Below, in pieces: positions 14,737-22,747 of a stretch of 36,512 nucleotides of DNA (position 1 is its first letter; every line of letters begins with the position of its first letter). Source of the stretch: Candidatus Hydrogenedentota bacterium (GTDB taxonomy: Bacteria; Hydrogenedentota; Hydrogenedentia; Hydrogenedentales; JAJRTN01). Where the stretch lies: the NCBI GenBank assembly GCA_024278275.1, contig JAJRTN010000134.1, forward strand, positions 1 to 36,512, written 5' to 3'. A program made the translations under genes and the position numbers. The notes under the pieces were generated by a model. The model did not search any database. It was not told where the DNA came from and saw only the letters and a program-made list of their open reading frames with translations.

Positions 14737-15901
14737 GGCCGTTCAACAAGTCCGCGTAGAGCGACGACAGGGCCGCCGCATAGTCTTCCAGGCCGAAACG
14801 CTCCAGGGCGCGCGCCCGCCCCAGGCCGGCCAATTCCTCCCGCCGCCCCGGTTGCAGGATCAACGCCCGAAGCGCCTCGAAAAGAGAAACGAAATCGTTG
14901 GGCTGACAAAGGACGGCGGCCTCCCCCGCGATCTCGGGGATGGCACCCGAATGGGTCGATACCACGGGCACGCCGCAGGCCATGGCCTCGATGAGGGACA
15001 TGCCGAATTGCTCCTGCCACTCCGGCGTGGCGATGCTGGGCAACACGAAGGCGTCCGCGCTGCGGAAGACCTCGGGCATGCGGTCGTAGGGAAGGGCACC
15101 CGCGAAGCGGCAGGCCGCGCCGATACCCAGCCGCCGGACCAGTTGTTCCACCCGGTCCCGTCCGGGACCGGACCCCACCATGAGGAGGCGTACGCGGTGT
15201 TTGCACAACGCCGGATCATGCAGCAATTCCCGCAGGGCCAGCAGGAGAAAATCGATGCCTTTCCGGGGCAGCAGCCACCCCACGAAAAGGATGACGAAGT
15301 CCTCCTCTTCCAGCCCGAAGGCGGCGCGGTGGCCGGACCCGGGGGAAAAGCGTTCCGTGTCCACGCCCGGCGCGATCCGGACCACCCGCGCGGAATCCAC
15401 GCCCTCCAGGTCGAGCATGCGCCGCGACCGTTCGGTATGCACGATGAAACAATCGGCCGCCGTCGCGACCTTTTCCTTCATCGCCCGCCGCCGGGGATTG
15501 CGCTCCATGTTGAAGGGAATGTTGTCCCACACCATCACGCTGAGCGGCATGCCGTGCCGGCGCTTCGCTTCCAGCGCCTGGGCCGACCAGTCGGTGAAAA
15601 GCTCCCACGTCTGGACCAGGTCAAAGCCCCGCAGGCGGTCATGAAAAGGCAGAATTTTCGGTTCGCGGTGAAAACAGCGCGCGGCCAGCCGGTTCTTCAG
15701 ACGCGCCGGCCACGGCCCCGCCTGGGTGTCGAAGAAAATCGGCTCCGTGTTGAAGGCCGGCTGCGTGCCTTCCCGTTCCCGGAAATAACGCTGGATCTCC
15801 GAGTCCGCCCGGAAGGCCACCACCTCCGTGCCGTCCAGCATCTGGAAAGCCTTCAGGTGCCACGGATTGAAACGATTCCCCTTGAGCAGCGCCAGCTTCA
15901 C
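14729..15901 (-). CDS. Glycosyltransferase family 4
   Basis: 390 residues from a GTG at 15901 that overlaps the acyltransferase stop (GTGA). The protein then begins VKLALLKGNRFNPWHLKAFQML, a normal start for this type. The frame runs 63 codons further upstream, but that stretch is out-of-frame acyltransferase. The N-terminal domain includes DLVQTWELFTDWSAQAL and a VMVWDNIPFNMERNP loop. The C-terminal domain has VGWLLPRKGIDFLL, the donor-site E-x7-E in EQFGMSLIEAMACGVPVVST, and GEAAVLCQPND. Cytosolic or peripheral to the membrane. It is part of a run of coupled genes for surface-polysaccharide assembly. Sugar specificity cannot be read from the sequence. Confidence 0.9.
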   Translation of the reverse strand: MKLALLKGNRFNPWHLKAFQMLDGTEVVAFRADSEIQRYFREREGTQPAFNTEPIFFDTQAGPWPARLKNRLAARCFHREPKILPFHDRLRGFDLVQTWELFTDWSAQALEAKRRHGMPLSVMVWDNIPFNMERNPRRRAMKEKVATAADCFIVHTERSRRMLDLEGVDSARVVRIAPGVDTERFSPGSGHRAAFGLEEEDFVILFVGWLLPRKGIDFLLLALRELLHDPALCKHRVRLLMVGSGPGRDRVEQLVRRLGIGAACRFAGALPYDRMPEVFRSADAFVLPSIATPEWQEQFGMSLIEAMACGVPVVSTHSGAIPEIAGEAAVLCQPNDFVSLFEALRALILQPGRREELAGLGRARALERFGLEDYAAALSSLYADLLNGHG

Positions 15902-16485
15902 CGTTTTCCCGCTCCATCCTCGCCCCAGAAGTGTGCGACGAGCACCCGCCGTGCCGCCGCCCGGTCCTTCGGGATGTCGATGTGACGGGCCAGGCACTTC
16001 CCTTCGTATTCCTCCAGCGTGCAGATGACCCGGGCGGGCACGCCCGCCACCACCGTGTTGGGCGGCACGTCCTTCGTCACCACGCTGCACGCCCCCACGA
16101 TGCTGTTGGGACCGATGGTGACGTGGGGCAGAATGGTGGCCCCCACGCCGATCTGGCAGTTGTCCCTGATCTCGATGGGACCGAAGGCCGTGAGGGATTC
16201 GTACTTGTCCTGGAAAGGCCAGGTGAGATCATGGTTCACGAAGGTCACGTCGTTGGAAATACAGACATGGTCGTCAATGCGGATCAGGTAGGGCTCGCCG
16301 CCGAAGCGGGTGGTGTAGACGCGGCATCGTTCGCCAATCCGCACCCCCATGGCCCGCAACGTTCGGATCACGGTTTCCTGCGACCCGTAGCGCAGTTTCA
16401 GTTTTTGAATCAGTCTTCGCAAAACCATGGGGGCAGTGTAGCCGGGCGCGGCCGCGGCGGTCCAGTAAAAGAAGGGGATAGGCAT
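15898..16485 (-). CDS. Left-handed beta-helix acyltransferase (O-acetyltransferase type)
   Basis: 195 residues from the ATG at 16485, chosen because AAGGGGAG stands 5 bases upstream. A downstream ATG at 16428 (MVLRRLIQKLKLRYG) has no Shine-Dalgarno but would give a more usual family length of 176. Hexapeptide repeats run from about IRIDDHVCISNDVTF to IEIRDNCQIGVGATILPHVTIG and NSIVGACSVVTKDVPPNTVVAGVPARVI, the standard end of the maltose/galactoside acetyltransferase fold. VNHDLT carries the probable catalytic His. It likely O-acetylates a sugar of the exopolysaccharide. First gene of the tightly coupled operon; its GTGA stop overlaps the next start. Confidence 0.88.
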   Translation of the reverse strand: MPIPFFYWTAAAAPGYTAPMVLRRLIQKLKLRYGSQETVIRTLRAMGVRIGERCRVYTTRFGGEPYLIRIDDHVCISNDVTFVNHDLTWPFQDKYESLTAFGPIEIRDNCQIGVGATILPHVTIGPNSIVGACSVVTKDVPPNTVVAGVPARVICTLEEYEGKCLARHIDIPKDRAAARRVLVAHFWGEDGAGKR

Positions 16486-16507
16486 GGGACTCCCCTTCGT
16501 CCGTGGT

Positions 16508-16525
16508 GTCCACCAGGTCCACAAC
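16508..16525. repeat. GTCCAC 9-mer repeat, two units
   Basis: GTCCACCAG and GTCCACAAC lie just upstream of the acyltransferase start. They are the same repeat family as the four units at 9712-9747. Confidence 0.45.
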
Positions 16526-16589
16526 GAGGCATTGGCGAAATTACGGAGCAGGTGACGGCCTCGCTGAAAACCGTCTTTTCCCAAACGCC

Positions 16590-19500
16590 TTATCGAATAA
16601 TCGGATCGCCCCATAGCGCCCAGTCGCAGGTTTGCGTGCCGTCGGAATCGGTGATGAGGCTGATCACCACGGGTTTTCCCGCGAAACCGGAAAGGGGACA
16701 GGTGATTTCCTTCCAGGGCCCGGGGAGCACGGACTCACGGGCCAGTTCGATACCGTTCACCGTTACGATAAAGGTCACCTCCCCCAGGTCGGCGCCGTCG
16801 CGAAGACCCACGTAGCCGTGGAAGGTGCTGTCACCGGCGGGCAGCATCGCGGGGAAGTCGGCCCGGGTGCGTCCGAAATTGGGCGGATGGGCAAAAAGCG
16901 CCCGCCGTTCGACCCCGTCCACGGCGGCGGTGACCACCCGGATGCCCGCGTAGCGGGGGTTCTCGATGACGCCCCCCCCATCGGAGAGGATCGTCACGAT
17001 GGGCTTCGCGGCGACCAAATCCCAGGGCAGGCTCACCCTGGCGGGAAGGGTCTTGAGAAAACAGGTTGTGCCGGGGAAGTTCGCCTTCAGCGTGGTTTCG
17101 GCCTTTTCTCCGGCCAGGGTTTGCAGCCCACGCGCCCCCAGGGCATAACGCCACGGCCGCAAACCGCCCACCGCCATGGGGCCCGTGGCGTGCGCCGCGC
17201 GTTCGACACGGGGCGCGCGCCACCGCGCCCAGTCGAAGCTCGGGCTGCGCTTCGGTCCGGGGTCCACGGTCAGTTCCAGGGCCACCTTTTTCCCGGCGTA
17301 TTTTTCCAGGTCCAGGCGCAACGGCATGGGTGCCGATCCTGCCTGGTAAACAGACTCGCCATCCTCGTCGCCGTGGGAACGCACGTACACGCCAAAGACA
17401 ACGCCATCGCTCTTGCCTTCGCCCGTGGCGCGTTCGGCAAGGGCCACGGTGGCCGCGAAATGGGTGACATCCTCGGGCAGGTCCAGGTCAAACCGCGCAT
17501 ACGTAACGCCGGAGCCCCCGGTCCGCCACGGCGGGTGTGCCCGCAGCAGGTCATCCTCCGGCTCGAACTGGGCGCCATCCTCCGAGTCGGAATAGAGCGG
17601 TCCCGTCACTTCCTCGCCCCCGCCGTCAAAGCGGCGTGAACCACACGTCGCCCGGTCCATCATGGTGGCAAGGTTCAGGTTCATATTTCGTGCGGGCCGG
17701 GTCTGCACGAAAGCCAGTTCGGGGGTCTCGGCCACCGCCCCGACCGTAAAGCCCTCGGGCAGGCTCGCCACATGAAGCACGGAGGAATCCCGCGGTTCGT
17801 CGAAATAGGGATACCACCGGGTGGGTTCCAGGCCAATCAGTGCCGTTTCGTTGAAGCCGCGCCACCCCTCTATCGTGCCGGGCAGGGCGACGGAGGATAC
17901 GCCGAAAAGGGTCCGGCTTACCGTGGTGTCGCCGTACATCAAGCGTCCGTCCCGCATGTCGTAGACGGGTTTTCCCCCGGCGGTGCGGTAGGGGAAGGCC
18001 ACGCCCGCCGGCCACGGACCATCGAGGGCCGGGTCCACCCGTTCCCGCGTGAAGAACCGGGCTTCTTCGAGAAACTGGCGCGTGAAGCCCCGGGGCGTCT
18101 GCAATTCGGCCCGAACCGGTTTCAGGGTGGGGATGATGCCCCAGTTGCGGTAGGCCTCGTCCCAGGCGGAGTACATCTCGGGCGTCGAGGGAGCTGCGCA
18201 GCCGAGGTAGCCGTACAGGATGGTGAAGGGCCGCATAAGGTACGACGCGATGGGGTGGGCCATGCGCAAACGGGCCAGGTGATAGGTGCTGTCGTGATGG
18301 CTGAGCCCCCAGGCATGGCGCTGGGCGAAAGCCTCGTAGCGCATGGTGATTTCGTTCAGGCCCTCGCCGCTGAGGGCGACTTGGGGCAGGGCCTCACGCA
18401 ACTCCCGGTGCAGGGCCAACGCGCCCTCCGCCATGGTCATCCCGTCGATGAGTCCATTGTGGTCGTTGTAAATGGCCAGCGTCTGATCCAGATGGAGGGC
18501 GTCCACCTGGAGGTCCTCGCACAGCGCCACCATGCGCGCGATGAAAAGATCGCGCCAGGGCTTGTAGGCCGGGTTGATGTAGGCGAACTTGATGACCGGG
18601 TCGGCCCGCTCCCACAGCCACCATTCCTTCTTGTGATCGCCAAAGGGATTGCGCACCTGGTAGGGCGCGAATTGCGGGTAGACCGGGTTCAGCGGATCGA
18701 CGCCGAAATAGTTGACGTGCAGCATAATACGAAAACCCAACTCATGGGCGCGCTCGATGAAAGGCCGTACGTTGGGCGCGTACCGATCGTATTCCGGGTA
18801 GTTGCGATCATAGCCCGCCGCCCGCCACGAAGGGATATAGATCAGCGTCTGCGACGGGTCCACCCGCTTCGCCAGGATCTCCAGCGTATCCAAATCCTGG
18901 CCCATGATGACGCACACCCGCGTATCTTTCACCCACGCCGGCGTCTGTTTCTCCACGGGAACGGGGCGCATGTGCCTGACCGTCCAATCGCGGTAACGCC
19001 GGGCGGGCACACGCCAGTCGCCCGTGTACGTGCCGATGCGCCAAGGCAGGCTGGGCGTGCTGTTCTGCCTGTCGAAGGGCGCCTGGGGCATAACCATGAA
19101 GCCCAGCCGCCACCCCGTGTTACTCCGCTCGATGGACACCCGTTTGAAATGGCTTTTCGTGTCTTCCGCCCAAACATAAAACCCGCCTTCGGAGCCTTCG
19201 ACGATGATCAGCGAGTTGGTCCAGGTGATGGGATAATCGAATTTCCATGCCCGACCCGGGGAATCCTTCGTCAGCTTCATCCCTGACACGGCGGGCACGA
19301 TGATGTTCATCTCCAGGGGGATTTCGCCGACAAACCACTCCAGTCCCCACACGCCTTTCTTACGGGAAGTCAGTTCATGACGAAGCACCACCTCATGCTC
19401 CGACTCCCCGTAGCGCCCCACGACACGGGTTCCCTTTTCGCCCTCCGCCAGCACATAGCGCGCCGACAGGCCTTCGGCGGCCCCGTCGAAACGGGCCTCA

Positions 19501-19712
19501 TGATCCCCGTCCAGCCGGTGCAGCACGAGGCCGGTTTTCACCGCGCCCGGCCGTACGAGTTGGGTGCCTTCCTGGTCCCGAAGGCTGATCAACCCGCCAT
19601 CGCGGAGGCGGTAGGTCGCACCGCCAGCGGTTTGCGACAGATCGTATTGCGCCGAAGTGGCGGGGACGGCCAACAGGCCCATCAGAATGGCGGCAAACAG
19701 GTAACGGTGCAT
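16590..19712 (-). CDS. Large secreted glycoside-hydrolase-like protein (DUF6259 type)
   Basis: 1040 residues from the ATG at 19712, with GGGGGAG 8 bases upstream. An Sec signal peptide, MHRYLFAAILMGLLAVPATSA, is followed by QYDLS. The first part is a beta-rich domain. Residues of about 270-620 look like a TIM barrel: VCVIMGQDLDTLE, IYIPSWRAAGYDRN, GFRIMLHVNYFG, VDALHLDQTLAIYNDHNG and QVALSGEGLNE, whose Asp and Glu are candidate catalytic residues. The rest is beta-sandwich, with a jelly-roll-like segment (ARFDLDLPEDVTHFAATVAL) resembling NPCBM-type sugar-binding domains. It probably acts on glycans outside the cytoplasm. A TACAAT at 19766-19771 (minus strand) could be a -10 box. It lies 105 bases before the acyltransferase gene, so it may lead the operon or be separate. 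The DUF6259 call is from memory of family style. Confidence 0.75.
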   Translation of the reverse strand: MHRYLFAAILMGLLAVPATSAQYDLSQTAGGATYRLRDGGLISLRDQEGTQLVRPGAVKTGLVLHRLDGDHEARFDGAAEGLSARYVLAEGEKGTRVVGRYGESEHEVVLRHELTSRKKGVWGLEWFVGEIPLEMNIIVPAVSGMKLTKDSPGRAWKFDYPITWTNSLIIVEGSEGGFYVWAEDTKSHFKRVSIERSNTGWRLGFMVMPQAPFDRQNSTPSLPWRIGTYTGDWRVPARRYRDWTVRHMRPVPVEKQTPAWVKDTRVCVIMGQDLDTLEILAKRVDPSQTLIYIPSWRAAGYDRNYPEYDRYAPNVRPFIERAHELGFRIMLHVNYFGVDPLNPVYPQFAPYQVRNPFGDHKKEWWLWERADPVIKFAYINPAYKPWRDLFIARMVALCEDLQVDALHLDQTLAIYNDHNGLIDGMTMAEGALALHRELREALPQVALSGEGLNEITMRYEAFAQRHAWGLSHHDSTYHLARLRMAHPIASYLMRPFTILYGYLGCAAPSTPEMYSAWDEAYRNWGIIPTLKPVRAELQTPRGFTRQFLEEARFFTRERVDPALDGPWPAGVAFPYRTAGGKPVYDMRDGRLMYGDTTVSRTLFGVSSVALPGTIEGWRGFNETALIGLEPTRWYPYFDEPRDSSVLHVASLPEGFTVGAVAETPELAFVQTRPARNMNLNLATMMDRATCGSRRFDGGGEEVTGPLYSDSEDGAQFEPEDDLLRAHPPWRTGGSGVTYARFDLDLPEDVTHFAATVALAERATGEGKSDGVVFGVYVRSHGDEDGESVYQAGSAPMPLRLDLEKYAGKKVALELTVDPGPKRSPSFDWARWRAPRVERAAHATGPMAVGGLRPWRYALGARGLQTLAGEKAETTLKANFPGTTCFLKTLPARVSLPWDLVAAKPIVTILSDGGGVIENPRYAGIRVVTAAVDGVERRALFAHPPNFGRTRADFPAMLPAGDSTFHGYVGLRDGADLGEVTFIVTVNGIELARESVLPGPWKEITCPLSGFAGKPVVISLITDSDGTQTCDWALWGDPIIR

Positions 19713-19799
19713 GGGTGTCGCTCCCCCGCGTAATGCGGCGTGGGTGTGTCTTGGAAACCAAGGCCATTGTAGCGGGAAAAGGGCCACGGAGGGAAAAGC

Positions 19800-19825
19800 A
19801 ACGCCCCCCGGTCTCGGGGGGCGTT
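19800..19825 (-). terminator. Intrinsic terminator of the PEP-CTERM gene
   Basis: AACGCCCCCCG-GTCT-CGGGGGGCGTT is a perfect 11-bp stem with a 4-base loop. On the minus strand it is followed by GCTTTTCCC, a short T run. It starts 31 bases after the PEP-CTERM stop and separates that gene from the DUF6259-like gene. Confidence 0.8.
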
Positions 19826-19855
19826 GAAAGCAGCGGACCGTTCTATCGCGTTGAT

Positions 19856-20755
19856 CTAGCTTTGTTTGCGCGCGCGGCGCACGGCAAGCCCCACCATGCC
19901 CAGCCCCAGCAGGGTAAGGGTGGCGGGTTCGGGAACGGGGGGCCCTCCGGGCACGGTGGCCAAACCCCGAATGTCGACATAGGGTCCGTCATTGACGAGT
20001 GCTAAAACCCCCGTCAGGGGGTTAATCGTGTAGAGGTCGCCGATGGCCGCGCCATACAACGTCCCATCCTCGGCGAAGTTCAGCGCTTGAATGGGCGCTC
20101 CACTCGGATCGGAATTCACGGGCGAGGCCGCTCCCGTCAAACGGTCTATCGTCACAAGGCCTTGGCCCACGTCGAAACCCGTGTGGCTTACGTCCCAGCC
20201 GTAAAGTGTGTCATCCGGGGCGAATGCCAACCCCTGGATGCCACGAAGTCCTGTCCAGCCAATGGACGTTGCCAAGCCTGTGTTCACATCAATCGTGAAA
20301 AGGTAATCATAGCCGATCAAATTCGCCTCGTAGGCGCCCATGTCGATTACGGCATACAGGGTGTCGCTCGCATCGAAGGCCAAGCCGCGCACCCCGTTGA
20401 AGGCCCCCCAATTACCCACGGCGAAGGGGTCGCCAGGAGCAGGGGCAATCGCTCCAACAGGCGTGCCGGCCCCGGTGATTGGATCTATGGTCAGCATGGG
20501 CGCGGCGGGATCGAACGCGGACCCTCCCGCGCTGTAGACCGTTCCCGCGCTGTCCACAGCCATGGCGTTCTGTGAGCTCCAACCCGATGGACCAATGGAG
20601 GTATGCAGCCCAGTCACTTCGTCAATCTGCCAAACCATGCCCGACCAGTCGATACCGATGGTATCGGCTTGGGCGCTGCCCAGAACGAACGACAAGCCCA
20701 CGAAAACAAGCCCGGCCACGATCAACCTGTGTTTCAGTGTAGTTTTCCCTGTCAT
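19856..20755 (-). CDS. PEP-CTERM sorting-domain protein with beta-propeller-like repeats
   Basis: 299 residues from the ATG at 20755 (GGAGG 9 bases upstream). A signal peptide, TLKHRLIVAGLVFVGLSFVLGSAQA, is followed by four or five repeats of about 45-60 residues with the pattern G-L-A-F-x-x-D-D-T-L-Y-x...L-x-T-I-D-x-x-T-G (for example GLAFAPDDTLYG...LVTIDRLTG), which suggests a beta-propeller. The C-terminus is PVPEPATLTLLGLGMVGLAV followed by RRARKQS: the PEP motif, membrane helix and basic tail recognised by exosortases. It would be exported and processed at the outer surface, often together with exopolysaccharide. It has its own terminator (19800-19825) and a sigma-54 promoter (20881-20897), so it is regulated apart from its neighbours. 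An exosortase must be encoded elsewhere. Confidence 0.93.
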   Translation of the reverse strand: MTGKTTLKHRLIVAGLVFVGLSFVLGSAQADTIGIDWSGMVWQIDEVTGLHTSIGPSGWSSQNAMAVDSAGTVYSAGGSAFDPAAPMLTIDPITGAGTPVGAIAPAPGDPFAVGNWGAFNGVRGLAFDASDTLYAVIDMGAYEANLIGYDYLFTIDVNTGLATSIGWTGLRGIQGLAFAPDDTLYGWDVSHTGFDVGQGLVTIDRLTGAASPVNSDPSGAPIQALNFAEDGTLYGAAIGDLYTINPLTGVLALVNDGPYVDIRGLATVPGGPPVPEPATLTLLGLGMVGLAVRRARKQS

Positions 20756-20880
20756 GGCTTGCGTCCTCCCTGCGAGGCCCTCGACGGACACACGCATCCT
20801 TTCAGGTTTTTTAAAGAATCCACCACCATCGGTTCCCCGGTATGCGCGGCAACACGAATACAGCGCAATCGATGTAAAGT

Positions 20881-20897
20881 GAGCAAATCTCGTGCCA
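20881..20897 (-). promoter_or_regulatory. Sigma-54 (RpoN) promoter of the PEP-CTERM gene
   Basis: The minus strand reads TTGGCACGAGATTTGCT (20898-20882), agreeing at every fixed position with the sigma-54 consensus YTGGCACG-N4-TTGCW. GG at 20896-20895 and GC at 20884-20883 are separated by exactly 10 bases. The predicted start is near 20871, leaving a leader of about 116 bases before the ATG at 20755. Confidence 0.8.
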
Positions 20898-20935
20898 AAT
20901 GACTAAGAAATCGACATTATTGTTCATAAGATACT

Positions 20936-21016
20936 TTGATACAAGGACTTAGAGAAGATCTCGATCTGAGTATCAATACTTGATCCCTTGGAATGATCAA
21001 GCTTGATAGCCTTGAT
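20936..21016. promoter_or_regulatory. Candidate enhancer: clustered TTGAT/ATCAA half-sites
   Basis: Six TTGAT or ATCAA words lie within 81 bases, including two dyads: ATCAA-TAC-TTGAT (20972-20984) and ATCAAGCTTGAT (20996-21007). They are 65-145 bases upstream of the predicted sigma-54 start, where an enhancer-binding activator normally binds. This stretch is clearly AT-richer than its surroundings. No gene is seen in 20756-21166. Confidence 0.45.
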
Positions 21017-21166
21017 CGTCCAATGTTGCTCAATTATGACATATGTTTGACATTACGCCACAGCCCTTTTCAAACCAAAGCGTGAACCGGACACCATGAA
21101 ACGCACGGGCGTTACGGTCGGGCTGGATGGATGAACGGCCAGGCGCGTGGGGCGGGTTTGGACATA

Positions 21167-22669
21167 TCACCGGACCGTAATCCCCGCCACGTTGCCCACG
21201 GTTGTCAGGCGCGGGTCCTTCTCCGTCAATGGGCGGTCGTTGATGATCACGTCCTTGAAGACGATATCCTGGATGCGCCGCTCACCCGACTGGTCCATGA
21301 TCAGTATCTCCGGGTTTGCCACCCCCGAGGCGCGGATTTTCTCGAAGACCACCCCCTCGATGGCCGAGAAGGGGCGGTCGGGAAAGAAATGAACGCTTTC
21401 CTTCGGCTCCTTCACGTTGTACACCACGATCAGCGGACGCATGGAGGCGCAGCGTTCGACCGTGATGTTCTCGAACCGCACGTTTCGGACCGTGCCCCCC
21501 ATGGCGGGGTGGATGAAGATTGCGCCGCGCGAGGTGATGCCTTCGTAGGGGTTATAACGATAGGTGTAATGGAGCACCGTCATGTCACGCCAGGTGACAT
21601 CCGTCACGAGACCGTCGATTTCATGGCACACGCCCATGGTGGTGCCCGCGTCGCACCAGACCTGGCTCTTCTCTAAGACAATCCCGCGGCCTTTTGACTT
21701 CACTTCGTAACAATCGTCCGCGGTGTGAATGAAACAGTTCGTGACCGTGCAATCCCGGCAGGAGTGCAGGCAGATACCGTCGGAATTGGTGAAGTAGCCC
21801 AACACGCGCACCCGTTCCAGGAGGCTGTCGCGGCAGTCGTGCATCAGAAGGGTCCAACCGGTCGCACGGGTGAAGACAACGCCTTGCATCCGCAGGTTCT
21901 TCATCCGCGAACCCTGGAACAGGCCAAAACGCCGTCCCGCGGGCAAGCCGCGCTCGCCCGACACGATCCCGCGCCCCCGGATGGTGATGTTATCGCCGGT
22001 CGCCTGAATGGCCGTGGTGGCCGCGTAGTACGCCTCACCGGTGTAGTGCCGTTTCTTATGGGGAAGGCGAAGCCGGGCAGGGCAGGGTCGGAGAACCGCG
22101 CCGCCGGCGAGGTAGAGGGTCTGCCCCGCCTTCAACTCCAGGGCTTCCACGTCATGCACGCCCGGCCCGAAGTAACGAACTCCGGGATCGTCCTGGCGCG
22201 GAATATCGGTTTCGGGCCGGTTGGTGAAGAGGTGCAACACGCACAGGCCCGTGCCGTCCGGGTCCAGGGTCACGTCGCCCGGACGGTCCAGGGTGAACTC
22301 GACCGTGTTCCCGGCGATGCGCGGCTTGATGGCCAATGCCAGGGGCCGCACTTTCAGGCCGTCCAGGTTGTCGAGTAACCGTGACTTCAAGGTCGCCCGG
22401 ACAGTCACCGCGCCCTCGAAGTCAAAGATGGCATAGGCCTGGGGAGATACCTTCATTTTGAAGAGGCCTGGCGGAAAGCCCGTGTTCAGCCGGTAATCCC
22501 CGTGGCAAAAGACCTCGCGGCCCTCGACCTCCAGCCGCCAATCCTCCGACGCCGCGATGCCCTCCGGCGCGGGAAAGATCACCGCCCGGCCCTCGCGGCG
22601 GCTTGGGGGAGGCAGCGAGACCATGGCCGCCAGGGCCGCGCTTCTCTTGAGCATGTTTCTCCGGTTCAT
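21167..22669 (-). CDS. GH28-like right-handed beta-helix protein (polygalacturonase fold)
   Basis: 500 residues. The N-terminus MNRRNMLKRSAALAAMVSL has two Arg and a hydrophobic stretch, a Tat-like signal, so export is likely. A beta-sandwich domain covers about 40-165, and the parallel beta-helix follows. YFTNSDGICLHSC (N-x-D) and FIHTADDCYEVKS (D-D) match the first two catalytic motifs of GH28. The expected G-H-G is replaced by GTTMGVCHEID, and the R-I-K motif by SRGAIFIHP. Either the substrate differs from polygalacturonan or catalysis is altered. The ATG at 22669 has only a weak Shine-Dalgarno; a second ATG at 22654 is preceded by GGAG but would cut the twin-Arg motif. It lies 78 bases after the lipoprotein gene, so they are probably co-transcribed. 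Confidence 0.82.
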   Translation of the reverse strand: MNRRNMLKRSAALAAMVSLPPPSRREGRAVIFPAPEGIAASEDWRLEVEGREVFCHGDYRLNTGFPPGLFKMKVSPQAYAIFDFEGAVTVRATLKSRLLDNLDGLKVRPLALAIKPRIAGNTVEFTLDRPGDVTLDPDGTGLCVLHLFTNRPETDIPRQDDPGVRYFGPGVHDVEALELKAGQTLYLAGGAVLRPCPARLRLPHKKRHYTGEAYYAATTAIQATGDNITIRGRGIVSGERGLPAGRRFGLFQGSRMKNLRMQGVVFTRATGWTLLMHDCRDSLLERVRVLGYFTNSDGICLHSCRDCTVTNCFIHTADDCYEVKSKGRGIVLEKSQVWCDAGTTMGVCHEIDGLVTDVTWRDMTVLHYTYRYNPYEGITSRGAIFIHPAMGGTVRNVRFENITVERCASMRPLIVVYNVKEPKESVHFFPDRPFSAIEGVVFEKIRASGVANPEILIMDQSGERRIQDIVFKDVIINDRPLTEKDPRLTTVGNVAGITVR

Positions 22670-22747
22670 CCGTGGCGTTCCCCATGGCCTTTTCCACTCC
22701 GCAAGGATCCCATGTGCGCCGAAATAAACGCAAGTAGCCGGATCGGT

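Noticed and set aside
17772-19286. 504-codon plus-strand ORF antisense to the DUF6259-like gene
   Set aside because: Composition is His/Arg/Val-rich without motifs; the opposite strand has a signal peptide and enzyme motifs.
19766-19771. Promoter for the DUF6259-like gene (TACAAT)
   Set aside because: No acceptable -35 element at 16-18 bases; mentioned only in the gene entry.
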